From BOG-224 sp963783505 (lineage in GTDB: Bacteria > Acidobacteriota > Terriglobia > Bryobacterales > Bryobacteraceae), in the NCBI GenBank assembly GCA_963783505.1, contig CAWAOP010000050.1, forward strand, positions 33,117-97,116: a stretch of 64,000 nucleotides of DNA, given 5' to 3'. The position numbers and the translations under genes are program-made. Of the stretch, positions 26,800 through 35,040 are shown in pieces (the first letter of the stretch is position 1; each line of letters opens with the position of its first letter). The notes under the pieces were generated by a model. That model ran no database searches, was not told the DNA's origin, and worked only from the letters and a program-made list of their open reading frames with translations.

Positions 26800-27729
26800 T
26801 CAACGGCCCTCTGCACGCCACACAAACTCGGCGATGCGTTCTGCCAGTTGGGATCTCAACCCGGGTGGCAGGTTATGTCCCATTCCCTCGATCAGGACGA
26901 GTTCCGCGCCGGGCATGGCTTCAGCCGTCGCTCGCCCCCCGCTCACGTCGCACATGCGGTCGGAGAGGCCGTGGATTACGAGGGTCGGAACTTTGAGATG
27001 TCGCAGGCGTTCGGTGCGATCGCCGGAGGCGACCGACGCGATCGCCTGGCGAGCGACGCCCATTGGATCGTAACAGCGGTCGTAGGCGCGCCCTGCCAGA
27101 GCGGCGACTTCCTTCTCGTCCGTCGGATATCCTGGCGAGCCAACCGCGCGGAAGGCCCTGAGCATCCGCTGAATCACTTCGTCGCGAGTGTTTGCCGATG
27201 GGCCGCTGAACACAGCGCGGAGTACTTCCGGCGAGGGCTGCCCGACTTGCATGTTGCCCGTTGTCGACATCATCGAGGTGAGGGAGCGGACGCGGTCCGG
27301 ATGCTCGATTGCCATCGTTTGCGCAATGAATCCGCCCATGGACGCGCCAACCACGTGCGCCTTCTCGACGCCGAGCGCATCCAGCAATCCCGCCGCGTCG
27401 GCAGCCATATCCGACAGCGTGTAGGACGCCGACGACAGATCGCCGGCGAGCGCCGCGGGCAGATTCGGGCGCGGGGCATCCGTCAGGCGTGTAGAGAGCC
27501 CGGAGTCACGATTATCGAAGCGGACCACTTGCAGGCCGCTTTCGACGAGGGCTTGGCAAAACGCATCCGGCCAATGTATGGATTGCGCGGCGACACCCAT
27601 GATCAACAACACGACAGGCCCATTAGGGTTCCCGACGCGCTGGTAGGCGATGTCGATCCCGGCCGGCCCGACCTTTGACGCCTTCTCGTCCACAAGAGAC
27701 GCATCGAACCTATTCGCTGGCTCTGACAT
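26800..27729 (-). CDS. Alpha/beta-fold hydrolase
   Basis: A 309-residue protein starting MSEPANRFDASLVDEKASKV, with aaggagg before the ATG at 27729. The nucleophile elbow is GASMGGF (serine about residue 118), the acid is the aspartate in HGLSDRM and the base is the histidine in EGMGHNLP. The oxyanion region is LIMGVAAQSIHWPD and the FDNRDSGLST motif matches the aclacinomycin-methylesterase and proline-iminopeptidase-like group. The substrate is an unknown ester or amide in the cytoplasm. The gene stands alone. Confidence 0.87.
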   Translation of the reverse strand: MSEPANRFDASLVDEKASKVGPAGIDIAYQRVGNPNGPVVLLIMGVAAQSIHWPDAFCQALVESGLQVVRFDNRDSGLSTRLTDAPRPNLPAALAGDLSSASYTLSDMAADAAGLLDALGVEKAHVVGASMGGFIAQTMAIEHPDRVRSLTSMMSTTGNMQVGQPSPEVLRAVFSGPSANTRDEVIQRMLRAFRAVGSPGYPTDEKEVAALAGRAYDRCYDPMGVARQAIASVASGDRTERLRHLKVPTLVIHGLSDRMCDVSGGRATAEAMPGAELVLIEGMGHNLPPGLRSQLAERIAEFVWRAEGR

Positions 27730-28033
27730 GCCGGTCCTCCTTGCCGATGCTACTCGAATGCGGGATCTAAAAGCTACCCTTTTTATCAACTTTGGAGGGC
27801 CATTATTCTTCGTGTTATCAATGGTTTAGACTTTAACGACGAACCTAGCAAGTTGTTGAAAACAAACAAAAGCGCAAAAATGCCAACTCGTCCGCAAAGC
27901 CCCGCGCGCCGGACTCTGCCGCTTCGCTCCGCTCCGATCGGGCCGCAAGCCATGAGAGCGGAAGTTCCAATTGCCCAAGCAGATGCCATTTCCAAGCCTC
28001 GTTCGGGCTCGCGCCGCACACGATCCAACCCGC

Positions 28034-28062
28034 TTGCCCGCCGCGGCGCCAGGCGTTAGAAT
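28034..28062 (+). promoter_or_regulatory. Promoter of a candidate small RNA
   Basis: ttgccc (28034-28039), a 17-base spacer and tagaat (28057-28062). The same pair of hexamers with the same spacing stands before the phenylacetate-CoA ligase gene at 51912-51940, which raises confidence that it is a real promoter type in this genome. Confidence 0.55.
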
Positions 28063-28068
28063 CATTAA

Positions 28069-28140
28069 CGGTCTGTCATCCTCCGTGGCAGATTGCAGCA
28101 CACCTTGGGCTCCATGCCTCACTGGCGTGGGGCTTTTTTT
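28069..28140 (+). ncRNA. Candidate small RNA or attenuated leader (about 72 nt)
   Basis: A promoter ending at 28062 and a strong intrinsic terminator at 28109-28140 delimit a short transcript with no open reading frame. The sequence between holds tccgtggcagattgcagc, which could form a second weak stem. The sigma-factor gene starts at 28222 on the same strand, so this may instead be a leader whose terminator controls that operon. Acidobacteriota have described small RNA motifs (Acido-1, Acido-Lenti-1); I cannot tell from sequence alone whether this is one. Confidence 0.4.
28109..28140 (+). terminator. Intrinsic terminator
   Basis: A 10-bp stem gctccatgcc (28109-28118) with ggcgtggggc (28124-28133), using a few GT pairs, with a five-base loop and seven T residues after it. 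Confidence 0.75.
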
Positions 28141-28221
28141 GTGCCCGGCGAGCCCAAAACGGGCCCAGCCAGCTAATTCCGGCAGTCCTCCACCGTCCCA
28201 TGATTGGAAGAGCCTGATAGG

Positions 28222-28779
28222 ATGAAAGCGCAAGCCATTCCGCTCATGGACTCACCCGAACAACCGGCCCTGAACATCGAGGCCGCCTTCCGCGAGCATC
28301 ACGCCATGGTTTTCCGGGCGGCGTACCGCATCACCGGAAGCGCCTCGGATGCGGAAGATGCGCTTCAGACCGTGTTCATGCGCTTGTTGAAGCGCGAGCC
28401 GGGGGCTGACGCCATCGGCAGCATCGCCAGTTTCCTGCACCGCTCGGCGGTGAACGCCGCGCTCGATGCGGTGCGGGCGCGGCGCAACATCCGCGACATT
28501 CCGCTGGACGAATTGGAGCCGGTGCTGGCCGCCAACCCTCAGCGCGCCCCGGACCGGGTAGCGGGATCGAGCGAGATCCGGGACTGGTTGCGCGGCGCGC
28601 TGGCGCGTCTGAATCCGCGCATCGCGCAGATGTTCATCCTGCGGTTCTTCGAAGGAAAGGACAATCCTGAAATCGCGCGGCTGCTGAAGACGACGCCGGG
28701 CACGGTGGCCGTGACCATCTCCCGCACGCGCGACCGATTGCAGCAGGAATACCGTTCCTACGTGGGAGGCGTGGCATGA
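28222..28779 (+). CDS. ECF-type RNA polymerase sigma factor
   Basis: A 185-residue protein starting MKAQAIPLMDSPEQPALNIE. Region 2 (about residues 24-90) has AFREHHAMVFRAAYRITGSA and SDAEDALQTVFMRLLK. Region 4 (about 125-180) has LARLNPRIAQMFILRFFEGK and IARLLKTTPGTVAVTISRTR, the HTH that reads the -35 element. The stop overlaps the start of the FecR-like gene (ATGA). It heads an operon that runs through the FecR-like sensor into two ABC transporter pairs and probably directs its own transcription. Confidence 0.88.
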   Translation: MKAQAIPLMDSPEQPALNIEAAFREHHAMVFRAAYRITGSASDAEDALQTVFMRLLKREPGADAIGSIASFLHRSAVNAALDAVRARRNIRDIPLDELEPVLAANPQRAPDRVAGSSEIRDWLRGALARLNPRIAQMFILRFFEGKDNPEIARLLKTTPGTVAVTISRTRDRLQQEYRSYVGGVA

Positions 28780-31245
28780 ATTTGGAAATGAGTCCCATGG
28801 ATCCGGAACTGGAGCGGGCCATCGAGGAGATTCGCGGAGACGAGCCCGATCCCGCGGCGGTCGAAGCCGCGGCCGCGCGCGTCTGGGCGCGGCTCGCCGA
28901 AGATCGGGAGCATCCAGCGGCGGGACCCATCCGCGGTTGCGAAGATATTCGAGCTCTGCTGCCCGATTACCGGGCCGGCCGCCTGCCGGAAGCCCGCGCG
29001 ATGCTGGTGAAGGACCATCTGCACCAATGCGTGGCTTGCCGCAGAGCCTACGAGGGCAAGCTGGTGGTTTTCCCGCGCTTCCGTCCCGGACAGCCGGCCA
29101 TGAACCGGTCGAAGCGCGTGGTGTGGCTGGCCGCCGCGGCGGTGGTGGTGGCCGGAGCGGGCGTCACTTTGTGGATGGTGCGTGACCGCTTCGCTCCGCA
29201 GCCTGCGCGCGCCTACGTGCAGGCTGTCAACGGCTCGCTGTATCAAATCACCGCCGCGGGAGTGCTGCCGCTCGCCGTGGGCCAGGATCTGCCGGAAGGC
29301 GTCGAAATCCGCACGGCCAAGGATTCCGGAGCTGTCGTGCAGTTGCTCGATGGGTCCACGCTGGAACTTCGCGAGCGCTCTTCGTTTACGGCTTCGCGAA
29401 GCGGCGGAGATATTACCGTCCGCCTGGCCCGGGGCTCCGCGATCGTGCAGGCGGCCAAGCGCCGCACGGGACATTTGTATGTGGACACGGGGGATTGCCG
29501 GGCAGCCGTCACCGGCACGGTGTTCAGCGTCAACGCGGGCGTAAAGGGCTCGCGCATCTCCGTGATTCAGGGCGAAGTTCACGTCACGCAGGACAACCGG
29601 GAGAAGGTCCTGCGGCCCGGCGATCAGACCAGCACCAGCACCGCTCTCGAGCCGGGGCCGGCTCAAGACGATTTCCAATGGAGCCACGCGCCGCGACCGG
29701 CTGGGAATCAAGCCATCGGTTCCAGCCGTCGCCGAGCCCAGCGCGTTGCTGCGGAGCGTCCCGCTCCAGGCATCCGTCATCGCGATGATCGCGGACGCCG
29801 CGCAGGCCACGCGGGATGCGCGGCTCTCTCTACGGCAGGCCGCCCAGAGTCCGCAATTGCGCGCGTTGGCCCCGGCCGGCGATGTGGAATCGGTGATTGA
29901 GAAACTGGTTTCGGCGGCGGATTTTCTCGGCCAGACCGCTTTGGTCATTCTCCCGGGCGCGGATAAACAGCGGCCTTTGGGTCCGGTTTTTCTGTCCGTT
30001 ATCAAGCGGCAGGGCTTCCGCCCGCTGCTGGAGAAAGCCGGCTTCACTGTCGAACAGCGCTCCGGGCTGGTGGTGTCCGGCCCGCAGCGCGAGGCCGTAG
30101 CCGCGGTGGTCCGCACGCTCGATGCGCCGCAGGGGAGCGCCGAGAGTTCCCCGTGTTTCGCGCGTTTGGAGGAGGCAACCGGGGAGAGCGCGAGCTTTGC
30201 GATCTGCGCCGACTTTCATGGGTTGGGCCAGGCCGCGCAGGGCGCGCGGTATCTCGAAATTGAAAACCGGCCCGCCAACGGCCATTCGGAAGCTCGCGCC
30301 ACGCTGGGCTTCGACGGCCCGCGCACGGGCATCGCCGCCTGGCTCGCTCCGCCGGCTCCCATGGGTTCGCTGGATTACATTTCACCCGACGCTACGTTTG
30401 TCGCGGCCTTCGTCGTGAAGGAATCCGGCGCGATGGTGGATGAGTTGCTCGGTTTCCAGACGCTCTTCCAACCCGGATCGCAGAAGGCGCTGGCCGAGGC
30501 GCAGAAGAAGCAGAACGATGCCGACCGTAACGAACTGGCTCCCAGCCTGGGCGGCGAATTCGCCCTGGCGATAGACGGGCCGCTATTTCCGACGCCGTCG
30601 TGGCGCATCGTGGCGGAGGTCTACGATCCCGTCCGCTTCGAGAATGCGCTCCAGAAGCTGATCGACCAGTTCAACGCCGAGGCTCCCAAGAATCCCGGAG
30701 CGAAGCCCCTGCGCACGGGCCGCGAAGTAGTGGATGGACGCACCTATTATATGTTCGGTTCGGGCGATCCCAACCCGCTGCTCGAAGCGCACTATGCGTT
30801 CGACGACGGCTACCTGGTGGCGGGGCCGACGCGCGCGGCCGTGGCCCAGTCGTTCCAAACCAAGACGGCGCGCACGTCGATTCTGCGTTCCACTCAGTTC
30901 CTGTCGCTGATGCCGCGCGACCATTATACGGATTTTTCGGCCCTCGTCTACCAGAATCTGGGCCCGACGCTCGCCCCTCTGGCTGGGCTGATCGGCGCGT
31001 TCACTCCTACTCCCCAGGGAGGCCGGGGTCCTCAAACGCCCGATCTTTCGAAGATGAAACCGACTTTCTTCGCCGCGTACGGCGAGCCGGATCGGATTAC
31101 CATAGCTAGTAGCGGAGAAACGCTGGGAATCCGAGCCTCCGACTTTGCAAACGGAAGCCTCTCGGGCCTTACCGGAAACGCCTTGCCATTGGGATCGATA
31201 TTCGGGATGGGCGGAACGGGCGAGCGGCGAAGTTCGTATCGATAA
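28776..31245 (+). CDS. FecR-like membrane sensor with large periplasmic domain, one frameshift
   Basis: Residues 1-105 are cytoplasmic with an H-x3-C-x2-C zinc motif (HLHQCVACRRAYEG) of the anti-sigma type. A membrane span follows (VVWLAAAAVVVAGAGVTLWM), then a FecR domain (about 140-260: LPEGVEIRTAKDSGAVVQLL, GTVFSVNAG, VIQGEVHV). A +1 shift lies between about 29690 and 29745, after which the frame continues as a roughly 500-residue periplasmic part resembling DUF3352-like proteins (FVAAFVVKESGAMVDELL, ALAIDGPLFPTPSWRIVAEV). Corrected length is about 822 residues. It probably senses an envelope signal and controls the sigma factor encoded just upstream. The alternative is two separate overlapping genes. 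Confidence 0.72.
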
Positions 31246-31248
31246 TCA

Positions 31249-32181
31249 ATGGAAACGGTCATCGAGCTGGATGGACTGGAAGTCTGCCTGGGCGGACGTC
31301 CCGTTCTGAAGAAACTGAGCGCCAAACTGACGGGACGTTCCATCGGCCTGCTGGGGCCGAACGGAGCGGGCAAATCCACGCTCCTTAATACGCTGCTTGG
31401 TTTTTACAAGCCCTCGGCGGGAACCGCGCGCGTGTTTGGACAGGATGTGAGAGTTCACGCGCGGGCCGTTCGCAACCTGATCGGCTACATGCCCGAAAAC
31501 GACGCCTACATTGCCAACATGAGCGGCGTCCGCTTCGTGCGCATCATGGCGGAACTGGCCGGCCTGCCGCGCGAACACGCGCTGGAGCGCGCGCACGAGG
31601 CCTTCTTTTACGTCGGCCTCGGCGAGGTTCGCTACCGCCCGCTCGGCACGTACTCGCTGGGCATGAAGCAATCGGCCAAGCTGGCGCAGGCCATCGCTCA
31701 CGGACCCAAGCTCCTGTTTCTCGACGAGCCTACAAACGGCCTGGACCCGCCTGCGCGAAGCCGAATGATCCAGCTCATTCAGGACATTCGCGACCGCGGC
31801 GACCTGCGCCTGATTCTCTCCTCGCATCTGTTGCGCGACGTCGAGGAATGCTGCGACGAAGTACTGATTCTCAAGGAAGGCAACATCGCGGCGTTCTGCA
31901 ACCTGGAAGAAGAGCGGCGCTCGAACCGCCGGTTTCTGGAAATCGAAACGCGCGGGGACAACAACGGCGCTTTCCTCGATGCCATGGAGAAAATGGGCTG
32001 CGAAACGGCGCCGGGCGCTCAAGGGCGCCTCAAGCTGGTGCTTCCAGACGGCCTCGAAGTGCGCCGTTTGTATGAAGCCGCCGCCGAGCGGGACGTGCAG
32101 ATCCGCCGTCTCAGCCATCGCCGCGATTCGCTCGAGGATATCTTCCTGAAAGCCATGGAGTCTCCCAATGGCCGTTTATAA
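31249..32181 (+). CDS. ABC transporter ATP-binding protein
   Basis: A 310-residue ATPase. Walker A is GPNGAGKS (about residues 36-43), the Q-loop region is IGYMPENDAYI, the signature is YSLGMKQSAKLAQAI (a variant of LSGGQ), Walker B is LLFLDEPTNGLDP and the switch histidine is in SSHLL. The last 90 residues form an extension seen in the NatA / CcmA-like drug and antibiotic exporters. It starts three bases after the FecR-like gene and overlaps the permease by 14 bases. It forms pair 1 of a two-pair exporter. Confidence 0.9.
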   Translation: METVIELDGLEVCLGGRPVLKKLSAKLTGRSIGLLGPNGAGKSTLLNTLLGFYKPSAGTARVFGQDVRVHARAVRNLIGYMPENDAYIANMSGVRFVRIMAELAGLPREHALERAHEAFFYVGLGEVRYRPLGTYSLGMKQSAKLAQAIAHGPKLLFLDEPTNGLDPPARSRMIQLIQDIRDRGDLRLILSSHLLRDVEECCDEVLILKEGNIAAFCNLEEERRSNRRFLEIETRGDNNGAFLDAMEKMGCETAPGAQGRLKLVLPDGLEVRRLYEAAAERDVQIRRLSHRRDSLEDIFLKAMESPNGRL

Positions 32182-33070
32182 GAAAACCTATCGTCCGTAC
32201 GACGGTCCATTGACTCCCGGCTGGTCGCGGCTGTTCGTGATACCGCGTTACGCGTTCGAGGATCTCAACCGATCGCGGTTTCTGACCGTCTTTTTCATCG
32301 CGACGTTTATCTATCCGCTGGTCTGCGCCCTTCTGATTTACGTTCAGCACAACCTCAACGCGCTCAAGCTGCTCAATATCGAAAACGCCTCGCGGCTCAT
32401 CTCCATCAACGTGACCTTCTTCCAGACGCTGCTGGGCTGGCAGAGCATCATGGCGTTATTTCTGGCCGCGTTCATAGGGCCGGGGCAGATCTCTCCCGAT
32501 CTATCCAACAACGGCCTGTCGTTATATCTGGCGCGTCCCTTCTCGCGCGTGGAGTATGTCCTCGGCAAGATGTCCGTCCTGGCGATTTTGCTGTCGCTCA
32601 TGACATGGGTTCCGGGCCTGCTCCTTTTCACGCTGGAAGGTTACCTCGAGGGCTGGAGTTGGATGTCCGACCATGCCCGCTTCGCCGGCGCCATGTTCTT
32701 CGGGGCCTGGATCTGGATCTTGCTGCTCTCGCTTTTGGCTCTGGCGCTTTCCGCGTGGGTCAAGTGGAAACCGGCGGCCGGCGCGCTGATGTTCGGAGTG
32801 TTCTTCGTCACCGCATCGTTCGGAGCGGTAATCAACTCCGTCGAGCGCACCAGTTGGGGCTATCTCGCGAACATCAGCTTCCTGGTAGGTTCCATCTGGT
32901 CCTGGATGTTCGAAGGCTCCAATAAGACTACCAATGGGGCTGTCTTCTTCCGGTCGCCCGTCGGCTCGGAGCTGCCCATGTGGTGCTGCTGGCTCGGCCT
33001 GCTGGTTGTCTGCCTGATCTGCCTCTACGTGCTGGCCCGCAAGATCCGGGGCGCGGAGGTGGTCCGGTGA
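32168..33070 (+). CDS. ABC-2-type permease
   Basis: A 300-residue integral membrane protein with about six hydrophobic segments: FLTVFFIATFIYPLVCALLI, IMALFLAAFIGPGQI, MSVLAILLSLMTWVPGLLLF, FFGAWIWILLLSLLALAL, ALMFGVFFVTASFGAVI and MWCCWLGLLVVCLICLYVLA. The ISPDLSNNGLSLYLARPFSR cytoplasmic loop after the second segment is typical of ABC-2 exporters. It ends RGAEVVR. The 3' end lies in the 22-base duplication created with the inserted palindromic element. Confidence 0.85.
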   Translation: MAVYKKTYRPYDGPLTPGWSRLFVIPRYAFEDLNRSRFLTVFFIATFIYPLVCALLIYVQHNLNALKLLNIENASRLISINVTFFQTLLGWQSIMALFLAAFIGPGQISPDLSNNGLSLYLARPFSRVEYVLGKMSVLAILLSLMTWVPGLLLFTLEGYLEGWSWMSDHARFAGAMFFGAWIWILLLSLLALALSAWVKWKPAAGALMFGVFFVTASFGAVINSVERTSWGYLANISFLVGSIWSWMFEGSNKTTNGAVFFRSPVGSELPMWCCWLGLLVVCLICLYVLARKIRGAEVVR

Positions 33071-33189
33071 GCGGCGGTGTTGTGGGGCAGGCCTTTCGGC
33101 CTGCCGCCGGCTTTTCAGCCGGCGCGCCGCGCGGAAGCGCAGCGGCAGGCCTGGAGGCCTGCCCCACCGCGGAGGTGGTCCGGTGAGCG
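33052..33189. repeat. Palindromic element with flanking 22-bp direct duplication
   Basis: The element runs 33082-33167 (gtggggcagg ... cctgccccac). The sequences at 33052-33073 and 33168-33189 are identical for 22 bases (starting cgcggaggtggtccggt). The duplicate restores both the end of the upstream permease and the GTG start of the next ATPase, so neither gene is damaged. Confidence 0.85.
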
Positions 33190-34127
33190 ACAAGATGGTG
33201 GTGTTCGAAAACGTCTCCAGGTTTTACGGCGAAGTCCTGGGCATCAACAAAGTGAGTCTTTCGATTCCGCCTGGAGTCACCAGCCTGGTCGGCCCCAACG
33301 GCAGCGGCAAGACCACGCTGATGAACATGACCACAGGTCTGCTGCGCCCCACGGAAGGCGAGATTCGCGTGCTCGGCGTCGATCCCCGCCATCCCGAGCA
33401 ACTCTGCAAGATTATCGGTTACTGCACGCAGTTCGATGCGTTTCCCAAGGGCCTCACCGGCTACCGGCTGTTGTACTCCTACCTTAGCGTCCGCGGATTG
33501 AGCCACGAAGAGTGCGACGGAAGAACGCGCACGGCGCTGGAACTGGTTGGCCTCACGACGGCCGCGGATCGCCACGTTGGCGCCTACAGCAAGGGCATGC
33601 GGCAGCGGATCAAGCTGGCGCAGGCGATTTGCCACGATCCGCAGGTCGTCGTGCTCGACGAACCGCTGAACGGCCTGGACCCCATGGCGCGCGCGGAAGC
33701 CATCGCTCTCTTCCGGCAGTGGGGCGAGCAGGGCCGGCACGTCATCGTATCCAGTCACATCCTGCATGAAGTGGACCGCATCTCCGACCAGGTCATTCTG
33801 CTCAGTCAGGGCTACGTGGTCGCCGAAGGCAAGATCCAAGGCGTGCGCAGCGAGGTGAAGGACCAGCCCGCGCAGATCCTGATCCGCTGCGACCGGCCTT
33901 CCGAGCTGGCCGCCCGGCTCTTTCAGGGGAATTATGTAGTAGAGGCTCGCATCCAGGGCGACGGCAAGAACTTACTCCTCCGCACCAAGGACGCCGATAG
34001 CTTCTACTTACAGCTCAATAAAGTGATCCTCGAAACGGGACTCGATGTCGAATCCGTCGCGCCCGCCGACGACGATGTGAACTCGGTGTATCAGTACCTG
34101 ATCGGCTTCGGAGGGGAAACGGCATGA
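33183..34127 (+). CDS. ABC transporter ATP-binding protein
   Basis: A 314-residue ATPase starting with GTG (MSDKMVVFENVSRFYGEVLG). Walker A is GPNGSGKT, the Q-loop region is IGYCTQFDAFPKG, the signature is YSKGMRQRIKLAQAI, Walker B is VVVLDEPLNGLDP and the H-switch is SSHILHEV. A C-terminal extension of about 90 residues matches pair 1. In an ancestor without the repeat, its GTG overlapped the permease stop. It overlaps the next permease by four bases. The two pairs probably form one export system under the FecR/sigma control upstream. Confidence 0.9.
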   Translation: MSDKMVVFENVSRFYGEVLGINKVSLSIPPGVTSLVGPNGSGKTTLMNMTTGLLRPTEGEIRVLGVDPRHPEQLCKIIGYCTQFDAFPKGLTGYRLLYSYLSVRGLSHEECDGRTRTALELVGLTTAADRHVGAYSKGMRQRIKLAQAICHDPQVVVLDEPLNGLDPMARAEAIALFRQWGEQGRHVIVSSHILHEVDRISDQVILLSQGYVVAEGKIQGVRSEVKDQPAQILIRCDRPSELAARLFQGNYVVEARIQGDGKNLLLRTKDADSFYLQLNKVILETGLDVESVAPADDDVNSVYQYLIGFGGETA

Positions 34128-34945
34128 AGTCCCTCGTTCTACGCCAGCTTGGCGGAGTGCTCCGTCTGGAATTGAAGCGCACGGCCTTCAGCAAACGCGG
34201 CTGGTGGATTTACTGCCTCGCCGCCGGCCCCGTCTTCATCGCGATCATGCACTGGCTGATCCAGTCGCGCTTCATTCGCCATCACAGCATCGGGGAAGAT
34301 AGCATCATCTTCGCGGGCCTGTTCCAGTTCTTCTTCCTGCGCGGCTCGATCTTCTTCGGCTGCATGGGCCTGTTTTCCAATTTATTCCGCGGGGAGATGC
34401 TGGAGAAGACCCTGCATTACTACTTACTCACTCCTTTGCGCCGCGAGTTACTGGTTGTGGGTAAGTACGCCGCGGGCGTGGCCGTTTCGCTCATGCTGTT
34501 CGTCCCCAGCGTGGCCGCCACTTACTATCTTCTAGGCCGGCATTTCGGTCCTGCGTGGAGCGATTACTTAGTGCATGGTCCGGGACTTAGCCAGCTTGGC
34601 TGGTACGTCTTAGTGGCTACCCTCGCGTGCCTGGGATACGGCGCCGTGTTCCTTACGTGCGGCCTGGTCTTCCGCAACCCGATGATTCCGGCCGCGGCGG
34701 TGTGGGTTTGGGAGAACCTGAACCCGTTTCTCCCCTCGCTGCTGAAGAAGATCAGCGTGATCTTCTATCTGCGCAGCCTGTGCCCGGTGGAGGTTCCGGC
34801 GCCGCCGCCGTTCTCGATCATGGTGATCGAGTCCGACCCCACGCCAGCCTGGATCGCTATTCCCGGCCTGCTGGCCGTGACGCTCGTGATACTGGCCTAC
34901 GCCGCCATCTCCGCCCGCCAGACCGAAATCAACTACGGCGAGTAA
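34124..34945 (+). CDS. ABC-2-type permease
   Basis: A 273-residue membrane protein with about six spans, for example WWIYCLAAGPVFIAIMHWLI, IIFAGLFQFFFLRGSIFFGC, KYAAGVAVSLMLFVPSVAA, WYVLVATLACLGYGAVFLTC and AIPGLLAVTLVILAYAAIS. The loop FRGEMLEKTLHYYLLTPLRR is the ABC-2 intracellular motif. It is the last gene of the operon beginning with the sigma factor at 28222. Two bases after its stop a hairpin element begins that can end transcription. Confidence 0.83.
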   Translation: MKSLVLRQLGGVLRLELKRTAFSKRGWWIYCLAAGPVFIAIMHWLIQSRFIRHHSIGEDSIIFAGLFQFFFLRGSIFFGCMGLFSNLFRGEMLEKTLHYYLLTPLRRELLVVGKYAAGVAVSLMLFVPSVAATYYLLGRHFGPAWSDYLVHGPGLSQLGWYVLVATLACLGYGAVFLTCGLVFRNPMIPAAAVWVWENLNPFLPSLLKKISVIFYLRSLCPVEVPAPPPFSIMVIESDPTPAWIAIPGLLAVTLVILAYAAISARQTEINYGE

Positions 34946-34947
34946 TC

Positions 34948-35040
34948 GAAAAAGGGGTCAGACCGGTCTGCCCCCAGTAGGACTTGGCATCGTATTCGGC
35001 CAATGTCCTCGCGGGGCAGACAAGTCCGACCCCTTTTTCT
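34948..35040. repeat. Inverted-repeat element of the GGGGTCAGAC type between convergent genes
   Basis: Ends gaaaaaggggtcagacc and ccgacccctttttct are near-perfect inverted repeats with inner partners ggtctgcccc and ggggcagac. A/T runs at both ends allow intrinsic termination in both directions. It sits between the stop codons of the ABC permease and the arabinofuranosidase gene, touching the latter. Elements with this end sequence are dispersed in several soil bacterial genomes. Confidence 0.7.

Noticed and set aside
33077..33186. Open frame across the palindromic repeat between the ABC genes
   Set aside because: It translates only the repeat element and has no separate gene signals.
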